Shown: positions 1-8,072, counted from the stretch's first letter. The stretch is 39,895 bases of DNA from Gp6-AA40 sp046765795 (GCA_046765795.1 JBKPRH010000431.1:1-39895), one strand, 5' to 3'. The notes: generated from the letters alone by a model not told the origin. Translations and numbers: made by a program.

Positions 1-591
1 GTCGTTGCGCCGGTCAGCGGCGTCATCCTGAAACGTCTGCGCGAAAGCGAGTCGGTCGTTCCTGCCGGCGAACCGCTGCTCGAAATAGGCGAGCCGGGAA
101 AGAGCGAGATCGTCGCGGATTTCCTTTCGACAGACGCGGTCCGCATCCAACCGGGCGCGGCGGTGCTCATCGAAGGGTGGGGCGGCAATGAGCCGCTCAA
201 GGGGCGGGTGCGCCGCGTCGAGCCGGCGGGATTCATGAAAGTCTCGGCACTCGGTGTCGAGGAACAGCGCGTAAACGTGTTGATCGACTTCGACGATCTC
301 TCAATGGCCACGCGTCTCGGCGACGCCTACCGCGTCGAGGTTCACGTCGTCATCTGGCGAGAGGAGAACGTCATAAAAGCGCCCGTCGGTGCCCTGTTCA
401 GACGCGGCAACGACTGGGCGACGTTCGTCATCGACGGCGAACAAGTCCGATTAACCACGACGGAACTTGGTCAACGCAACGACCAGGAGGCGCAAATCCT
501 CAAAGGACTCTCGGCAGGTCAGACGGTTGTGCTGCATCCACCCGATACACTCACCGATGGCGCGCGAGTCCGCGTACGATCGACGCCATGA
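1..591 (+). CDS. Efflux RND-type periplasmic adaptor (HlyD/membrane-fusion family), C-terminal part
   Basis: The reading frame is open from the first base, so the 5' end lies outside the window. The visible 196 residues begin with a lipoyl-like segment (VVAPVSGVILKRL, then VPAGEPLLEIGEP), followed by beta-barrel-type sequence (IVADFLSTDAVRIQPGAAVLIEG) and a C-terminal membrane-proximal domain (IKAPVGALFRRGNDWATFVI). That order is typical of adaptors linking an inner-membrane pump to an outer-membrane channel. The stop overlaps the next ATG as ATGA, so the two genes are probably translationally coupled. The pump itself is not in the window, so the substrate is unknown. Family call firm, specific role unknown. 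Confidence 0.85.
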   Translation, partial: VVAPVSGVILKRLRESESVVPAGEPLLEIGEPGKSEIVADFLSTDAVRIQPGAAVLIEGWGGNEPLKGRVRRVEPAGFMKVSALGVEEQRVNVLIDFDDLSMATRLGDAYRVEVHVVIWREENVIKAPVGALFRRGNDWATFVIDGEQVRLTTTELGQRNDQEAQILKGLSAGQTVVLHPPDTLTDGARVRVRSTP

Positions 592-953
592 CCACTGCCA
601 CCGTCTGCCCCAACATCGGTCCGCGCGAACGACAGCGTCGTCTCGTCGGTGGATTGTTCTTTCTGGCGATCGCGATCTGTGTGGCCGGATCCGTGCTCGT
701 GTTCAAGGCGCCACGTCCGTGGCGGCTGCTGGTGTTCTTGCCGACGTGGGCCGCCGCGATTGGCTTCTTTCAGGTCCGCGCGAAGACGTGCGTGGCGCTC
801 GCCGCGCGCGGGTTGAGGAACATGGACACGGGCGATGAGGCGATCACCGATCCGCGTGAGCTCGACCAGGTCCGTGCCCAGTCGCGCGGCGTCCACATCC
901 GCTCGATCTTGACCGGCGTCATCGCCGCCGCTCTGCTGCTGCTCCTGCCTTGA
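588..953 (+). CDS. Small multi-pass membrane protein of unknown function
   Basis: 121 residues starting at the ATG that overlaps the adaptor stop (ATGA). Three hydrophobic stretches are visible: about residues 20-40 (GGLFFLAIAICVAGSVLVF), 45-62 (RLLVFLPTWAAAIGFF) and 103-120 (ILTGVIAAALLLLLP). Between the second and third lies a conserved-looking polar loop with one cysteine (RAKTCVALAARGLRNMD). Coupling to the adaptor suggests a link to the same envelope process, but that is inference. I do not recognise a named family. The start is well supported by the overlap. Confidence 0.65.
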   Translation: MTTATVCPNIGPRERQRRLVGGLFFLAIAICVAGSVLVFKAPRPWRLLVFLPTWAAAIGFFQVRAKTCVALAARGLRNMDTGDEAITDPRELDQVRAQSRGVHIRSILTGVIAAALLLLLP

Positions 954-984
954 GGCTTCGCCTTTGCCCTTTGACCGTTGACGT
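954..984. repeat. Heptanucleotide repeat tract (CCTTTGM type)
   Basis: Immediately after the stop at 951-953 the sequence runs in 7-base steps: GGCTTCG, CCTTTGC, CCTTTGA, CCGTTGA, CG. It fills the gap between two convergent genes. The unit matches the tracts at 17516-17549 (opposite strand) and 39119-39158. Confidence 0.6.
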
Positions 985-987
985 GCG

Positions 988-2037
988 CTACGCGTGCTTT
1001 TCGCGCACAGTCGTGTGCGCCCATTCCCGGTGGTGCCTCAGCGCCTGACGCCGCAGTTCGCGCAGCATGCTCCAGCGGATGAAGCGGATGCCGAGGCTGA
1101 ACGCCATCCAGTACCAGAAGAACTTGCGCCGTGCGGCCGGGTCTGTGGGCTCGACTCGTGTCTCCGTACGAAAGCGCGTACGCTCGGGACCGATTGGATC
1201 CGCCTCGAGTGTCCACACGATCTTGATGTAATCCGGTTCGTCGAATGCGGCGAACCTGTGCGATGGAATGGTGCGGAACGTGACGTTGCGCGTCCACGGT
1301 CTCGTCGCCGCGCCCATGACGATCGAGCGGCATGGCGTGTGCGCAAGCAATCCCCAGCCCAGCACCATCGTTTCGGCGACGATGCCCAGCGGTTTGACCG
1401 GCGGCTCGAACGTATCGCCCATGAGCCACGCACGAATCCGGAAGATCGCGCGGACGAGCGGCAGTGCTTGCAGGTTCAATCGCGTGGAATCGAAGAACAC
1501 GAGGTCAGCCGGAGCGGCGATTTCGATCTCGTGGTGATCGCTCACGTACGGATGCGCGATGAAGGCCGCTGCTGGCGATTCAGCAGACCGCTTCGGCAGC
1601 AGGCCCCATTCCATGACCAGCAAAGAGGCGAACGCAATCACCGAGAACGGAAACCCTGAGCCGACGCCGAGTGGCGCGATCGCCAACAGGAACACCGACG
1701 CGCCCATCACCCCGAGCCATCGCGCGTCGCCCTTGCGAGACAGCAGGATGGCAATCGTCAGCTGTCCAGCAGCGATCGAGAGGACGAAGGGCTGGATGCG
1801 CGTGCTGAACCATCCAGCGATGAAGTCGCGATAAATGGCGGAGGGTGTCAGGTCGCCATAGACGAGATAGACCCACGGCTCCCTGGCTGCCGTCATCGTG
1901 TTCACCGCGGCCGCCCACACGAAGATGGCCACCCAGATCCATCGAACGATGGCGGGTCGCCAGAACGCGAGCGCGAGAATCCCCAACGCGATGAGATTCG
2001 CGCTCAGATACGCGACGAGGTATTCCTGCGGAATCAT
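988..2037 (-). CDS. Membrane protein fused to a C-terminal SRPBCC (START-like) domain
   Basis: 349 residues from ATG at 2037, preceded by a good ribosome-binding site (GGAGGG, about six bases upstream). The N-terminal ~155 residues hold five or six hydrophobic segments (for example LIALGILALAFWRPAIV and FVLSIAAGQLTIAILL). After the last one the sequence becomes soluble (HHEIEIAAPADLVFFDSTRL) and resembles an SRPBCC/polyketide-cyclase fold: an opening IEIAAPADLVF strand, PWTRNVTFRTIPSHRFAAFD, and paired strands around IVWTLEADPIGPERTRFRTE. A C-terminal arginine-rich helix follows. This fold usually binds lipids or hydrophobic ligands. The role is unknown. It is separated from the upstream operon by a 168-base gap containing a palindromic repeat. 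Confidence 0.65.
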   Translation of the reverse strand: MIPQEYLVAYLSANLIALGILALAFWRPAIVRWIWVAIFVWAAAVNTMTAAREPWVYLVYGDLTPSAIYRDFIAGWFSTRIQPFVLSIAAGQLTIAILLSRKGDARWLGVMGASVFLLAIAPLGVGSGFPFSVIAFASLLVMEWGLLPKRSAESPAAAFIAHPYVSDHHEIEIAAPADLVFFDSTRLNLQALPLVRAIFRIRAWLMGDTFEPPVKPLGIVAETMVLGWGLLAHTPCRSIVMGAATRPWTRNVTFRTIPSHRFAAFDEPDYIKIVWTLEADPIGPERTRFRTETRVEPTDPAARRKFFWYWMAFSLGIRFIRWSMLRELRRQALRHHREWAHTTVREKHA

Positions 2038-2177
2038 GACGACCCTCCGTTTTCATTCGACTGGAGGGCAAACCACGGGCCGAATCAGTGGTGCGACTTT
2101 GGGCGCAATTTCAGAAGTTGACCAGTGACAACAGGGGGAAGAATTCGCACGAGAGGGGAAACGTTCGCGCAGGTCTG

Positions 2178-2195
2178 GTCCGCCTAAAGGCGGAC
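2178..2195. repeat. Palindromic repeat, GTCCGCCT-NN-AGGCGGAC family (copy 1)
   Basis: A perfect inverted repeat with 8-base arms and centre AA, followed by ACTACG. The same element occurs twice in tandem at 6132-6176. In one frame it reads V-R-L-K-A-D-T-T. It lies just downstream of the PHP-domain gene, where it could form an RNA hairpin at the operon end, but no T-run follows. Confidence 0.75.
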
Positions 2196-2205
2196 ACTAC
2201 GAGCG

Positions 2206-3072
2206 TTACGAACGCGGGCCGACGATGGCAAGCGCGACGAGCGAGACCCATGCGAGAAGCAACGCGAGCGTCTGTATGGGTGTTTCAACGGGAGGAGCCA
2301 GCGCCTCGCTGTGGGGCTCAAGCAAACGGACGAGCTCGGGTCGCCCGCGCAAGTGGCCACCTTCACAACGGCCGACGGTACGGCCGTCGCGAATCGCGTC
2401 CATAACACCAGCCTTGCTGCGCTCACGACCGAACAAGTAGGTGCGACAAAAGCCCATTGGTCCGCTGGTGTGGAAATCGGACGACCCGATCGCGGCGATC
2501 TCCGGATTTCGCGCCAGCGCTCGTTGATAAAACTCGTCGAACTGCTTCGATGCCTCGGGCGCGAGCGTGTCGCGATGCGCCACTTCCACACCGTCGAGTT
2601 CGGCAAGCGCTTCCGGGTCATACCCGTCGAAGCCGTGCATCGGATGCGCGGCAATCGCCAGACCGCCTTGCGCGTGCACATCGGCAATCGCGCCGCGAGC
2701 AGGCTGATCCCAATTGACGGCCCGCTCGATGCCGACGCCAATCAGATGGAAGTTGCGTCCGGTGATCTCCTCGCCAACGAGGACGATCGGCCCTGTTGAT
2801 GACTCCGCAGACGATCGACCAAGACGGGCGGCGAGCGTTTGGTTGTGATTGGTGATCGCGATCGCGTCGAGCCCGAGGTGCGCTGCGTGATCCTGCATAC
2901 TCCACGGAGCGATGCCGCCGTCCCCGACGAACGCGTGGACGTGGAAATCGCCCGACAACACCTGATAGCCCTCGACCGTGATTGGCTCCCGCACCGGCTT
3001 CCTGTCAGTGAACGTGCTCACCGCGACGCCACCGGCGAGGCCACACACCGCGAGGATTCGTACGCCGTTCAT
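2206..3072 (-). CDS. PHP-domain metal-dependent hydrolase (CehA/McbA-like), membrane anchored
   Basis: 288 residues from ATG at 3072, which overlaps the upstream stop by four bases. The N-terminus (MNGVRILAVCGLAGGVAVST) looks like a signal anchor. PHP motifs follow: DFHVHAFVGDG with H44 and H46, ITNHN (73-77), GEEITG with E102, AAHPMHG with H143, and SSDFH with D199 and H201. These are the usual ligands of the multinuclear metal site. A hydrophobic helix near the C-terminus (TLALLLAWVSLVALAIV) suggests a second membrane contact. CehA/McbA relatives hydrolyse carbamates or phosphoesters; the substrate here is unknown. An in-frame extension to 3570 is only the antisense-phase shadow of the upstream gene. 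Confidence 0.8.
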   Translation of the reverse strand: MNGVRILAVCGLAGGVAVSTFTDRKPVREPITVEGYQVLSGDFHVHAFVGDGGIAPWSMQDHAAHLGLDAIAITNHNQTLAARLGRSSAESSTGPIVLVGEEITGRNFHLIGVGIERAVNWDQPARGAIADVHAQGGLAIAAHPMHGFDGYDPEALAELDGVEVAHRDTLAPEASKQFDEFYQRALARNPEIAAIGSSDFHTSGPMGFCRTYLFGRERSKAGVMDAIRDGRTVGRCEGGHLRGRPELVRLLEPHSEALAPPVETPIQTLALLLAWVSLVALAIVGPRS

Positions 3073-3647
3073 GCCCCGATGAATGCCAGGACTCGCGGCC
3101 AGAGCCCTGAGACAAGGACGACATAGCCGAAGAACGCCGTCCACGTCATCGCCTGGTGAGCCACGATCAACAGGTGTGCCCGCGCCGGGGTGCAGCCGAG
3201 GACTATTCGACAGAACGCCGACAGGATGATCGTCGTCCACACGGCTGGCACCAGCAGGCTGAGCACCTGGATAACCAGCGGGATCGGCACCGGCGTGAAC
3301 GTCTCGATGCCGATCGTGACCAGCATCCACAACGACCACGGAAGATGTGCGGCAAACAGCAGCTCGAGGCACCGTGGCACGCCGAGCCGACGGCCAGGGG
3401 CCCGTCCGATCACCACGAGACCAATCAGCCATTGGGTGATCGGCACGAAGCTCCAGCAGACGATCCCCATCAACACGAGGCCGGGCGGCAGGCGTCGAGC
3501 CGACGACAGCGTGACGGCCGTGCCGACCAGGATTGCGACGAAGGCAATACGTTCGAGCGCACGCAGCCACGTACCGCGCACCGGCTCGGCGATCGATTGG
3601 CGATAGGTCTCCGTTGGCGACAGCGCCAGACGGAGATCAAGCGGCAC
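3069..3647 (-). CDS. Multi-pass membrane protein of unknown function
   Basis: 192 residues from ATG at 3647, which lies inside the end of murI (11-base overlap); its own stop overlaps the PHP gene start. Five hydrophobic segments can be read, roughly 31-47 (IAFVAILVGTAVTLSS), 54-80 (PGLVLMGIVCWSFVPITQWL), 93-113 (LELLFAAHLPWSLWMLV), 120-145 (PLVIQVLSLLVPAVWTTIIL) and 165-188 (WTAFFGYVVLVSGLWPRVLAF). The layout is reminiscent of small Yip1-type membrane proteins, but no diagnostic motif was found. Tight overlaps on both sides mean it is co-translated with MurI and the PHP hydrolase. Confidence 0.65.
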   Translation of the reverse strand: MPLDLRLALSPTETYRQSIAEPVRGTWLRALERIAFVAILVGTAVTLSSARRLPPGLVLMGIVCWSFVPITQWLIGLVVIGRAPGRRLGVPRCLELLFAAHLPWSLWMLVTIGIETFTPVPIPLVIQVLSLLVPAVWTTIILSAFCRIVLGCTPARAHLLIVAHQAMTWTAFFGYVVLVSGLWPRVLAFIGA

Positions 3648-4431
3648 GCGTGACCTCGATCGGGCTGCCCCACAACTGGGCCATCACGGCCTGGGATTGC
3701 TCGACAGGACCGGTCGTCCAGAATCGCTCGCTCCCGACACGCGCGTCAGGGGCCAACAGACCGCCGGCCTCGAGACGACGACGCAACTCTTTGGCAACAG
3801 CGACGGCCGGATCGATCACCGTGACGCCTGACCCGGCCACGTCCTGAATGACTTCGCTCAGAAACGGATAGTGCGTGCATCCGAGGACGATCGTGTCAGC
3901 GCCGTTGTCCACGAGCGGTCTGACGTATCGCTCAACCAACGACCGCGTCGGCGGTGTGGACAACTCGCCAGCCTCGACACGTTCGACCAGCCCCGGCGCT
4001 GGCTGCGTGACAACGCGCACACCGGCGGCATGTGTCTCAACCAGTTTTGAGAACCGCTCGCTGGCCAGCGTCTGCGTCGTCGCCAACACGCCGACGACGC
4101 CGGAACGCGTGCGCGCGACAGCCGGTTTGACCGCCGGCTCGATCGCGATGATTGGCATCGCGAACCTCGCACGCAGCGCGTCAACGGCGATACCGGTCGC
4201 CGTATTGCAGGCAACGACGACGGCCTTGACGCCTTCGCGCTCGAGCAGCGTGACCATGGCAATCGATCGTTCCGTGATCACGGCCGCCGGCCGATCGCCA
4301 TAGGGGGTGTAGGCAGAGTCTGCGAGATAGATCAGATCTTCGGCGGGGAGCGCACGACGAATCTCGCGCAGCACTGATACACCGCCGACGCCCGAGTCGA
4401 AGACGCCGACCGGTCGCTCGCTCGTCGTCAC
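3637..4431 (-). CDS. murI: Glutamate racemase
   Basis: Interconverts L- and D-glutamate in the cytoplasm, supplying D-Glu for peptidoglycan. Family motifs are clear: RPVGVFDSGVGGVSVLREI at the N-terminus, LADSAYTPYG, VACNTATG with catalytic Cys75, and LGCTHYPF with catalytic Cys185. I place the start at GTG 4431, giving 264 residues, the usual family length. An ATG at 4521 would add 30 residues made mostly of an 11-residue repeat (LSERSEPNGAR, LSERSESNGPP) encoded by a DNA repeat that also overlaps the end of the upstream acetyltransferase; that extension is unlikely to be native. No strong Shine-Dalgarno precedes the GTG, so translation may depend on coupling. The last bases overlap the next gene. 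Confidence 0.93.
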   Translation of the reverse strand: MTTSERPVGVFDSGVGGVSVLREIRRALPAEDLIYLADSAYTPYGDRPAAVITERSIAMVTLLEREGVKAVVVACNTATGIAVDALRARFAMPIIAIEPAVKPAVARTRSGVVGVLATTQTLASERFSKLVETHAAGVRVVTQPAPGLVERVEAGELSTPPTRSLVERYVRPLVDNGADTIVLGCTHYPFLSEVIQDVAGSGVTVIDPAVAVAKELRRRLEAGGLLAPDARVGSERFWTTGPVEQSQAVMAQLWGSPIEVTRAA

Positions 4432-4440
4432 AACGGGCGG

Positions 4441-4502
4441 CCCGTTCGACTCACTTCGTTCGCTCAGACGAGCCCCGTTCGGCTCGCTTCGCTCGCTCAG
4501 GA
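4441..4502. repeat. Two-copy 33-bp direct repeat, CCCGTTCGNCTCRCTTCG type
   Basis: Copies begin at 4441 and 4474 with a 33-base period (CCCGTTCGACTCACTTCGTT and CCCGTTCGGCTCGCTTCGCT, each continuing CGCTCAG). On the minus strand one frame reads L-S-E-R-S-E-[PS]-N-G. The repeat sits at the junction between the acetyltransferase and murI. It provides the C-terminus of the former and a spurious N-terminal extension of the latter. Confidence 0.75.
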
Positions 4503-5005
4503 TTGGCGAGCTCAAATACACAGTGCTCGTAGCCGTGGAACTGGACGCGGCGTCCTTCGGTCATGCCGAGACGAAGCGCCACACGCTGAGAGTTCACGTT
4601 CACCGGTCTGATGAGCGAGATGACGTGGTCGTAGCCCCACTGATTGAACGCCGCATCGCGAATGGCTGCGCCGGCCTCCGTCGCGTAGCCGCGGCCCCAG
4701 TAGGCGCGATCGAGGAGCCAGCCAATCTCGGGATGGCGCTCGCCTTCAACGTCCTGAAATGCGAGTCCGACTTGACCGACCGGCACTCCTGTCTCGCGCT
4801 CGACGGTCAGCCAGAGACCTTTGCCGTCGCGGCGATAGCGTTCGAGCTGCCGCTCGAGCCACGTCTCCGATTCGGCGCGGCTGAATCGGCGCTCGTAAAA
4901 GCGATTCACCTCGGGATGCGCCATCATCATCGCGATGAAATCGATGTCGCGCCGGGTCATCTCCCGCAACAGCAATCGGGGTGTTTCGAGAATGACCCGG
5001 CTCAT
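4451..5005 (-). CDS. GNAT-family N-acetyltransferase (RimJ/RimL type)
   Basis: 184 residues from ATG 5005 (MSRVILETPRLLLREMTRRD), a typical opening for the RimJ/RimL-like acetyltransfer_3 group. An upstream ATG at 5050 would add 15 charged residues and is less likely. Family features: VPVGQVGLAFQDVEGERHPEIGWLLD, the acetyl-CoA loop RGYATEAGAAIRDAAF, and NVNSQRVALRLGMTEGRRV before the C-terminal strand. Such enzymes transfer acetyl from acetyl-CoA to an amine or protein N-terminus; the substrate cannot be read from sequence. The last ~10 residues (RAERGSSERTK) come from the flanking DNA repeat, so the ancestral C-terminus was probably different. It lies 13 bases after the aminotransferase, within the murI operon. 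Confidence 0.85.
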   Translation of the reverse strand: MSRVILETPRLLLREMTRRDIDFIAMMMAHPEVNRFYERRFSRAESETWLERQLERYRRDGKGLWLTVERETGVPVGQVGLAFQDVEGERHPEIGWLLDRAYWGRGYATEAGAAIRDAAFNQWGYDHVISLIRPVNVNSQRVALRLGMTEGRRVQFHGYEHCVFELANPERAKRAERGSSERTK

Positions 5006-5018
5006 GAATCTTCGGAAC

Positions 5019-6113
5019 CTATGACACGTGCGCCGCTCGCGCTGCTCCAACAGACTCCGCGAGCCGCTTGAGGCCCTCGTCTATTTCCGTGGGTGACAGC
5101 GCACAGAACGGCAAGCGAACGAAGCGCTCGCCGCCTCCGTCAGGGAAGAACGCGAGACCGTCGGCGAGATTGAGCGCGCGGGTCGACGCTTGCTGCCGTA
5201 CTGCCGTCGTGCTGACACCTTCCGGCAACGTCAACGAGATGAAGAAGCCGCCGTCAGGCCGTGTCGCGGTTGCGTCGGGCATGTACTTGTCGAGACCTGC
5301 CAGCGTCGCGTCGAGACGCGGCGCATACAACGCCTTGAGCTTCTCGATCTGCGGCGGGAGCAACCCGCGCCGGCACCACTCGTAGGTGATCGCCTGCGCG
5401 ACGTAGCCGGGCGAGATGTAGGTATCCTCCGCCACCTTCGCCAGACCGCCGAGAATCGAGGGCTCGCCAATCATGAATCCACAACGCACGCCAGGCGCAA
5501 TGAGCTTGGTGAACGAGCTCATATGGAGCGTGCGCTGCGGCGCCAGCGAATACAGCGTCGCCTCTTCCTTGCCGCGATAGCGCAGCATCCGATACGGCGC
5601 ATCTTCGACCAACAGGAAGTTGTACTTCTCGGCGAGCGCAGCAAGCTGCCGCCGCTTCTCGCCGGAACACGTCGCTCCCGCCGGATTCTGAAAGTCAGGA
5701 ATGACGTAGAAGAACTTGGGCACCGCCTTCTGCAGCGCACGCTCGAGCGCCTCGATGTTCGGACCGTCGGCCTCGAGCGGAATGCCCACGACCTTCGCCC
5801 CGTGCCGGCGCAACAAGTTGATCGTGCGGTCGTAGCTCGGCGACTCGGTGAAGACCAGGTCTCCAGGCTTCAGCATCTGCAGGCACAGGAACTCGATCAG
5901 CTGCAGCGAACCATTACTCGTCATCACGCGATCGATGGCGACGCCCTGCCACTCGGCGAGCCACTGCCGCAGCGGCTCGAAGCCGCGCGAGGGCCCGTAC
6001 TGCAACATCGCCGTGCCGTGTGTCTTGAAGACAGCGCCAGCGGCGTCGATCAGATCAGCCGTCGGAAAGGATTCGTTGGCGGGAACACCACGGGTGAAGT
6101 TGATAGTCTCCAT
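5019..6113 (-). CDS. PLP-dependent aminotransferase, fold type I (2-aminoadipate/MocR-like)
   Basis: 364 residues from ATG 6113. Hallmarks: YGPSRGFEPLRQWLAE (39-54), TSNGSLQLIEFL at the cofactor phosphate loop, DFQNPAG with Asn143-Pro144, VEDAPYRMLRY with Asp171 that contacts the pyridine nitrogen, SSFTKLIAPGVRCGF with Schiff-base Lys203 and Arg210, and a closing RLPFCALSPTEIDEGLKRLAE. It has no N-terminal winged helix, so it is a free-standing enzyme like LysN/alpha-aminoadipate transaminases rather than a MocR regulator. It transfers an amino group between an amino acid and a 2-oxo acid; the exact substrate is unknown. It is the first gene of the run leading to murI; a role in glutamate supply is possible but unproven. 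Confidence 0.88.
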   Translation of the reverse strand: METINFTRGVPANESFPTADLIDAAGAVFKTHGTAMLQYGPSRGFEPLRQWLAEWQGVAIDRVMTSNGSLQLIEFLCLQMLKPGDLVFTESPSYDRTINLLRRHGAKVVGIPLEADGPNIEALERALQKAVPKFFYVIPDFQNPAGATCSGEKRRQLAALAEKYNFLLVEDAPYRMLRYRGKEEATLYSLAPQRTLHMSSFTKLIAPGVRCGFMIGEPSILGGLAKVAEDTYISPGYVAQAITYEWCRRGLLPPQIEKLKALYAPRLDATLAGLDKYMPDATATRPDGGFFISLTLPEGVSTTAVRQQASTRALNLADGLAFFPDGGGERFVRLPFCALSPTEIDEGLKRLAESVGAARAAHVS

Positions 6114-6131
6114 GCACTCCTTCGTCTCCGG

Positions 6132-6176
6132 GTCCGCCTCAAGGCGGACACTACACGGGTCCGCCTGAAGGCGGAC
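6132..6176. repeat. Palindromic repeat, GTCCGCCT-NN-AGGCGGAC family (copies 2 and 3, tandem)
   Basis: Two perfect 18-base palindromes at 6132-6149 (centre CA) and 6159-6176 (centre GA), spaced 27 bases start to start, each followed by ACTACACG. They fill most of the gap between the PQQ dehydrogenase stop (6188) and the aminotransferase start (6113) on the minus strand. Paired hairpins here could affect readthrough or mRNA stability. Same family as 2178-2195. Confidence 0.85.
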
Positions 6177-6187
6177 ACTACACGATC

Positions 6188-8062
6188 TTATTGTGTCGCG
6201 AATGCCAGCAGGACGTTGCCGGGAGCTCCGCCGAACCGCATATAGCCGGAGTTGACAAACACGATTCCACCCGTTACGACGGCACCGGGGCCATCAATCG
6301 CGCCGCCACTTCCCTTCACGCCGTTCACGGTGTCATAGCTGCGAATCGTGTCCATGTCCCAGATGACTGAGCCGTCGCGCGTCGCATAGGCGCGCAAGTG
6401 GCCGTCGAGCGATCCGGAAAACACGACGCCGGGTATCGCCGTCAGCGCCGCTGACTGGGCCGGACTGCAGTTCGGCCGGTCCGTGCACGGCGGAGGTGCA
6501 GCGCGCCAGACGGGACTGCCGTCGGCGATCCGCAGCGCAGTGAGCCCACCGCCGACTTTCGGATCGAGAATTCGCGCCGTTGCCGTCCTCGTCGCCACGG
6601 CATCGGACGCCGCGGCATAGACGTACTGTCCATCGCTGGCCATGCCCCACTGCACACCGCCGTTGATGCCGCCCTGACCGACGCGCGTCTCCCACATCAC
6701 CTCGCCGTTCTTATCCGGATCGAGGGCCCACACGACTCCGGACTTCTGACCCGCGACAAGCAGCTCGCGTCCACCAGTGCTGCTCACCAGGATCGCGGGC
6801 GATCCAAAGTCGTAGTCGGGTCCGTTGCCCTCCGGACACAACGCACCAACTGGTGTCGTCGAGCATGCGGAGTTGTAGACATCGCTCGGAAACACCTGCT
6901 TCGACCAGACGATGCGCCCTGTCTCGAGATCAAGCGCCATGATCGAATCGCTCGTCGTCGTCGCCGGCTTCGAGTAGTTGTTGCCGGTGGTGATGTACAG
7001 CCTGCGTCGCTTCACATCGAGCGTGGGCGCTCCCCACACTGCGGCGCCAGATGGGCCGAACGTGGCCGTGCCGGTCGCGGTCTTGCCTGTAGATGCAGCG
7101 GGCGTCGGGATCGTGTACGTCCTCCATACGACGCTGCCGTCGCGAACGCGCATCGCGACGATGCTGCCGCGAAATGTGCAGCAGGGGTAATCAGGATTGA
7201 GCGATCGTGATTCTTCCCACGAGGCGACGGCCACGTACGCGATACCGTCGTGCACCACGGGCGGCGCGCTCAAGCGCACAGCCTCGTGGTCGTCCGGTCG
7301 CTTCCTCCACATGAGTCGGCCGTTCGACGCCTCGAGCGCGTAGAGCCAACCCGTAAGGTCGCCGAACACGAGCGCCTGTTTTCCCTCGCTCGGCGTCGCG
7401 ACGATCGCCGATCGGATCGGACCATTGGCCTGAAACGTCCATTGCAGACAACCGCTGTCGGCGCGCAGTGCGTGAACGACACCTCCAGCGCTGCCGATGA
7501 ACACCTGGTTGCCGATCACCGTTGGCTGCGAGAAGGCGGAGATGTCGCCGTCGAATCCAAACGCCCACTTGAGTTTCAGTTGCGGCACCTGCGCCGCAGT
7601 CAGACCGGCGAGCGCGGCGGAAGCAAAGCGAGCGTTGTCGCGTGTGGGACTCCAGCCGTTCCAGGCCGGTGCGCTATCGGCACTCACTGTGACCGACCGA
7701 TCGCGGCAAAACGACGATGCTGCGGGCGGCGCATCGCCTCCGGGCTTGCCGAGAAATGTCGCCACGGCCTCGCGTTCGTCGTTGCGCAACTGATAGGCGA
7801 TGGTCATCATCGCGCCGAAGTTCAGCGTGCGCAGGATGCGAGACGAGGTCATCGCCTTGAGCGTGTCGACGCTCGGTGTCCGGCCGTCGGCCGGCTTCTC
7901 GTGACATGCGGCGCAGCGGCGCTGATAGACAGCGTCGCCGGATGGACTCTGGGCCGCGGCGAGCGTGGCCGACATGACGAACGCGATGGGGACGAGGAGC
8001 GTGAGCCGCGCGGTCACCCCTCGGCGTTGCTCGGGGTGCCCTGAGCGCCAGTCGAAGGGCAT
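6188..8062 (-). CDS. Exported cytochrome c / PQQ-type beta-propeller dehydrogenase (polyvinyl-alcohol-dehydrogenase-like)
   Basis: 624 residues from ATG 8062; GTG 8017 is an alternative that would place the signal peptide (LTLLVPIAFVMSATLAAAQ) right at the N-terminus. One c-type haem site, CAACH at 50-54, is followed by a likely distal Met in FGAMMTIAYQL. The rest is an eight-bladed-propeller-like region with repeated blades ending in tryptophan-rich strands (GCLQWTFQANGP, GRLMWRKRPD, SVVWRTYTI, GEVMWETRV, SPVWRAAPP, SVIWDMDT). This order matches periplasmic quinohaemoprotein alcohol dehydrogenases of the polyvinyl-alcohol-dehydrogenase group, which pass substrate electrons to haem c. It is a paralogue of the gene at 15672. 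It lies 10 bases after the SDR gene. The real substrate is unknown. Confidence 0.85.
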   Translation of the reverse strand: MPFDWRSGHPEQRRGVTARLTLLVPIAFVMSATLAAAQSPSGDAVYQRRCAACHEKPADGRTPSVDTLKAMTSSRILRTLNFGAMMTIAYQLRNDEREAVATFLGKPGGDAPPAASSFCRDRSVTVSADSAPAWNGWSPTRDNARFASAALAGLTAAQVPQLKLKWAFGFDGDISAFSQPTVIGNQVFIGSAGGVVHALRADSGCLQWTFQANGPIRSAIVATPSEGKQALVFGDLTGWLYALEASNGRLMWRKRPDDHEAVRLSAPPVVHDGIAYVAVASWEESRSLNPDYPCCTFRGSIVAMRVRDGSVVWRTYTIPTPAASTGKTATGTATFGPSGAAVWGAPTLDVKRRRLYITTGNNYSKPATTTSDSIMALDLETGRIVWSKQVFPSDVYNSACSTTPVGALCPEGNGPDYDFGSPAILVSSTGGRELLVAGQKSGVVWALDPDKNGEVMWETRVGQGGINGGVQWGMASDGQYVYAAASDAVATRTATARILDPKVGGGLTALRIADGSPVWRAAPPPCTDRPNCSPAQSAALTAIPGVVFSGSLDGHLRAYATRDGSVIWDMDTIRSYDTVNGVKGSGGAIDGPGAVVTGGIVFVNSGYMRFGGAPGNVLLAFATQ

Positions 8063-8072
8063 GGCCGCGATT

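Noticed and set aside
2178..2195. Palindromes considered as intrinsic terminators
   Set aside because: None of the GTCCGCCT palindromes is followed by a T-run; the dispersed, identical arms fit a repeat family better.
3073..3570. In-frame N-terminal extension of the PHP-domain gene
   Set aside because: It is read inside the upstream membrane-protein gene in another frame, is rich in Arg/Pro with no domain, and the ATG at 3072 shows a typical four-base overlap with the upstream stop.
4432..4521. ATG start of murI at 4521
   Set aside because: The extra 30 residues are a translated DNA repeat and exceed the family length; the GTG at 4431 fits better.
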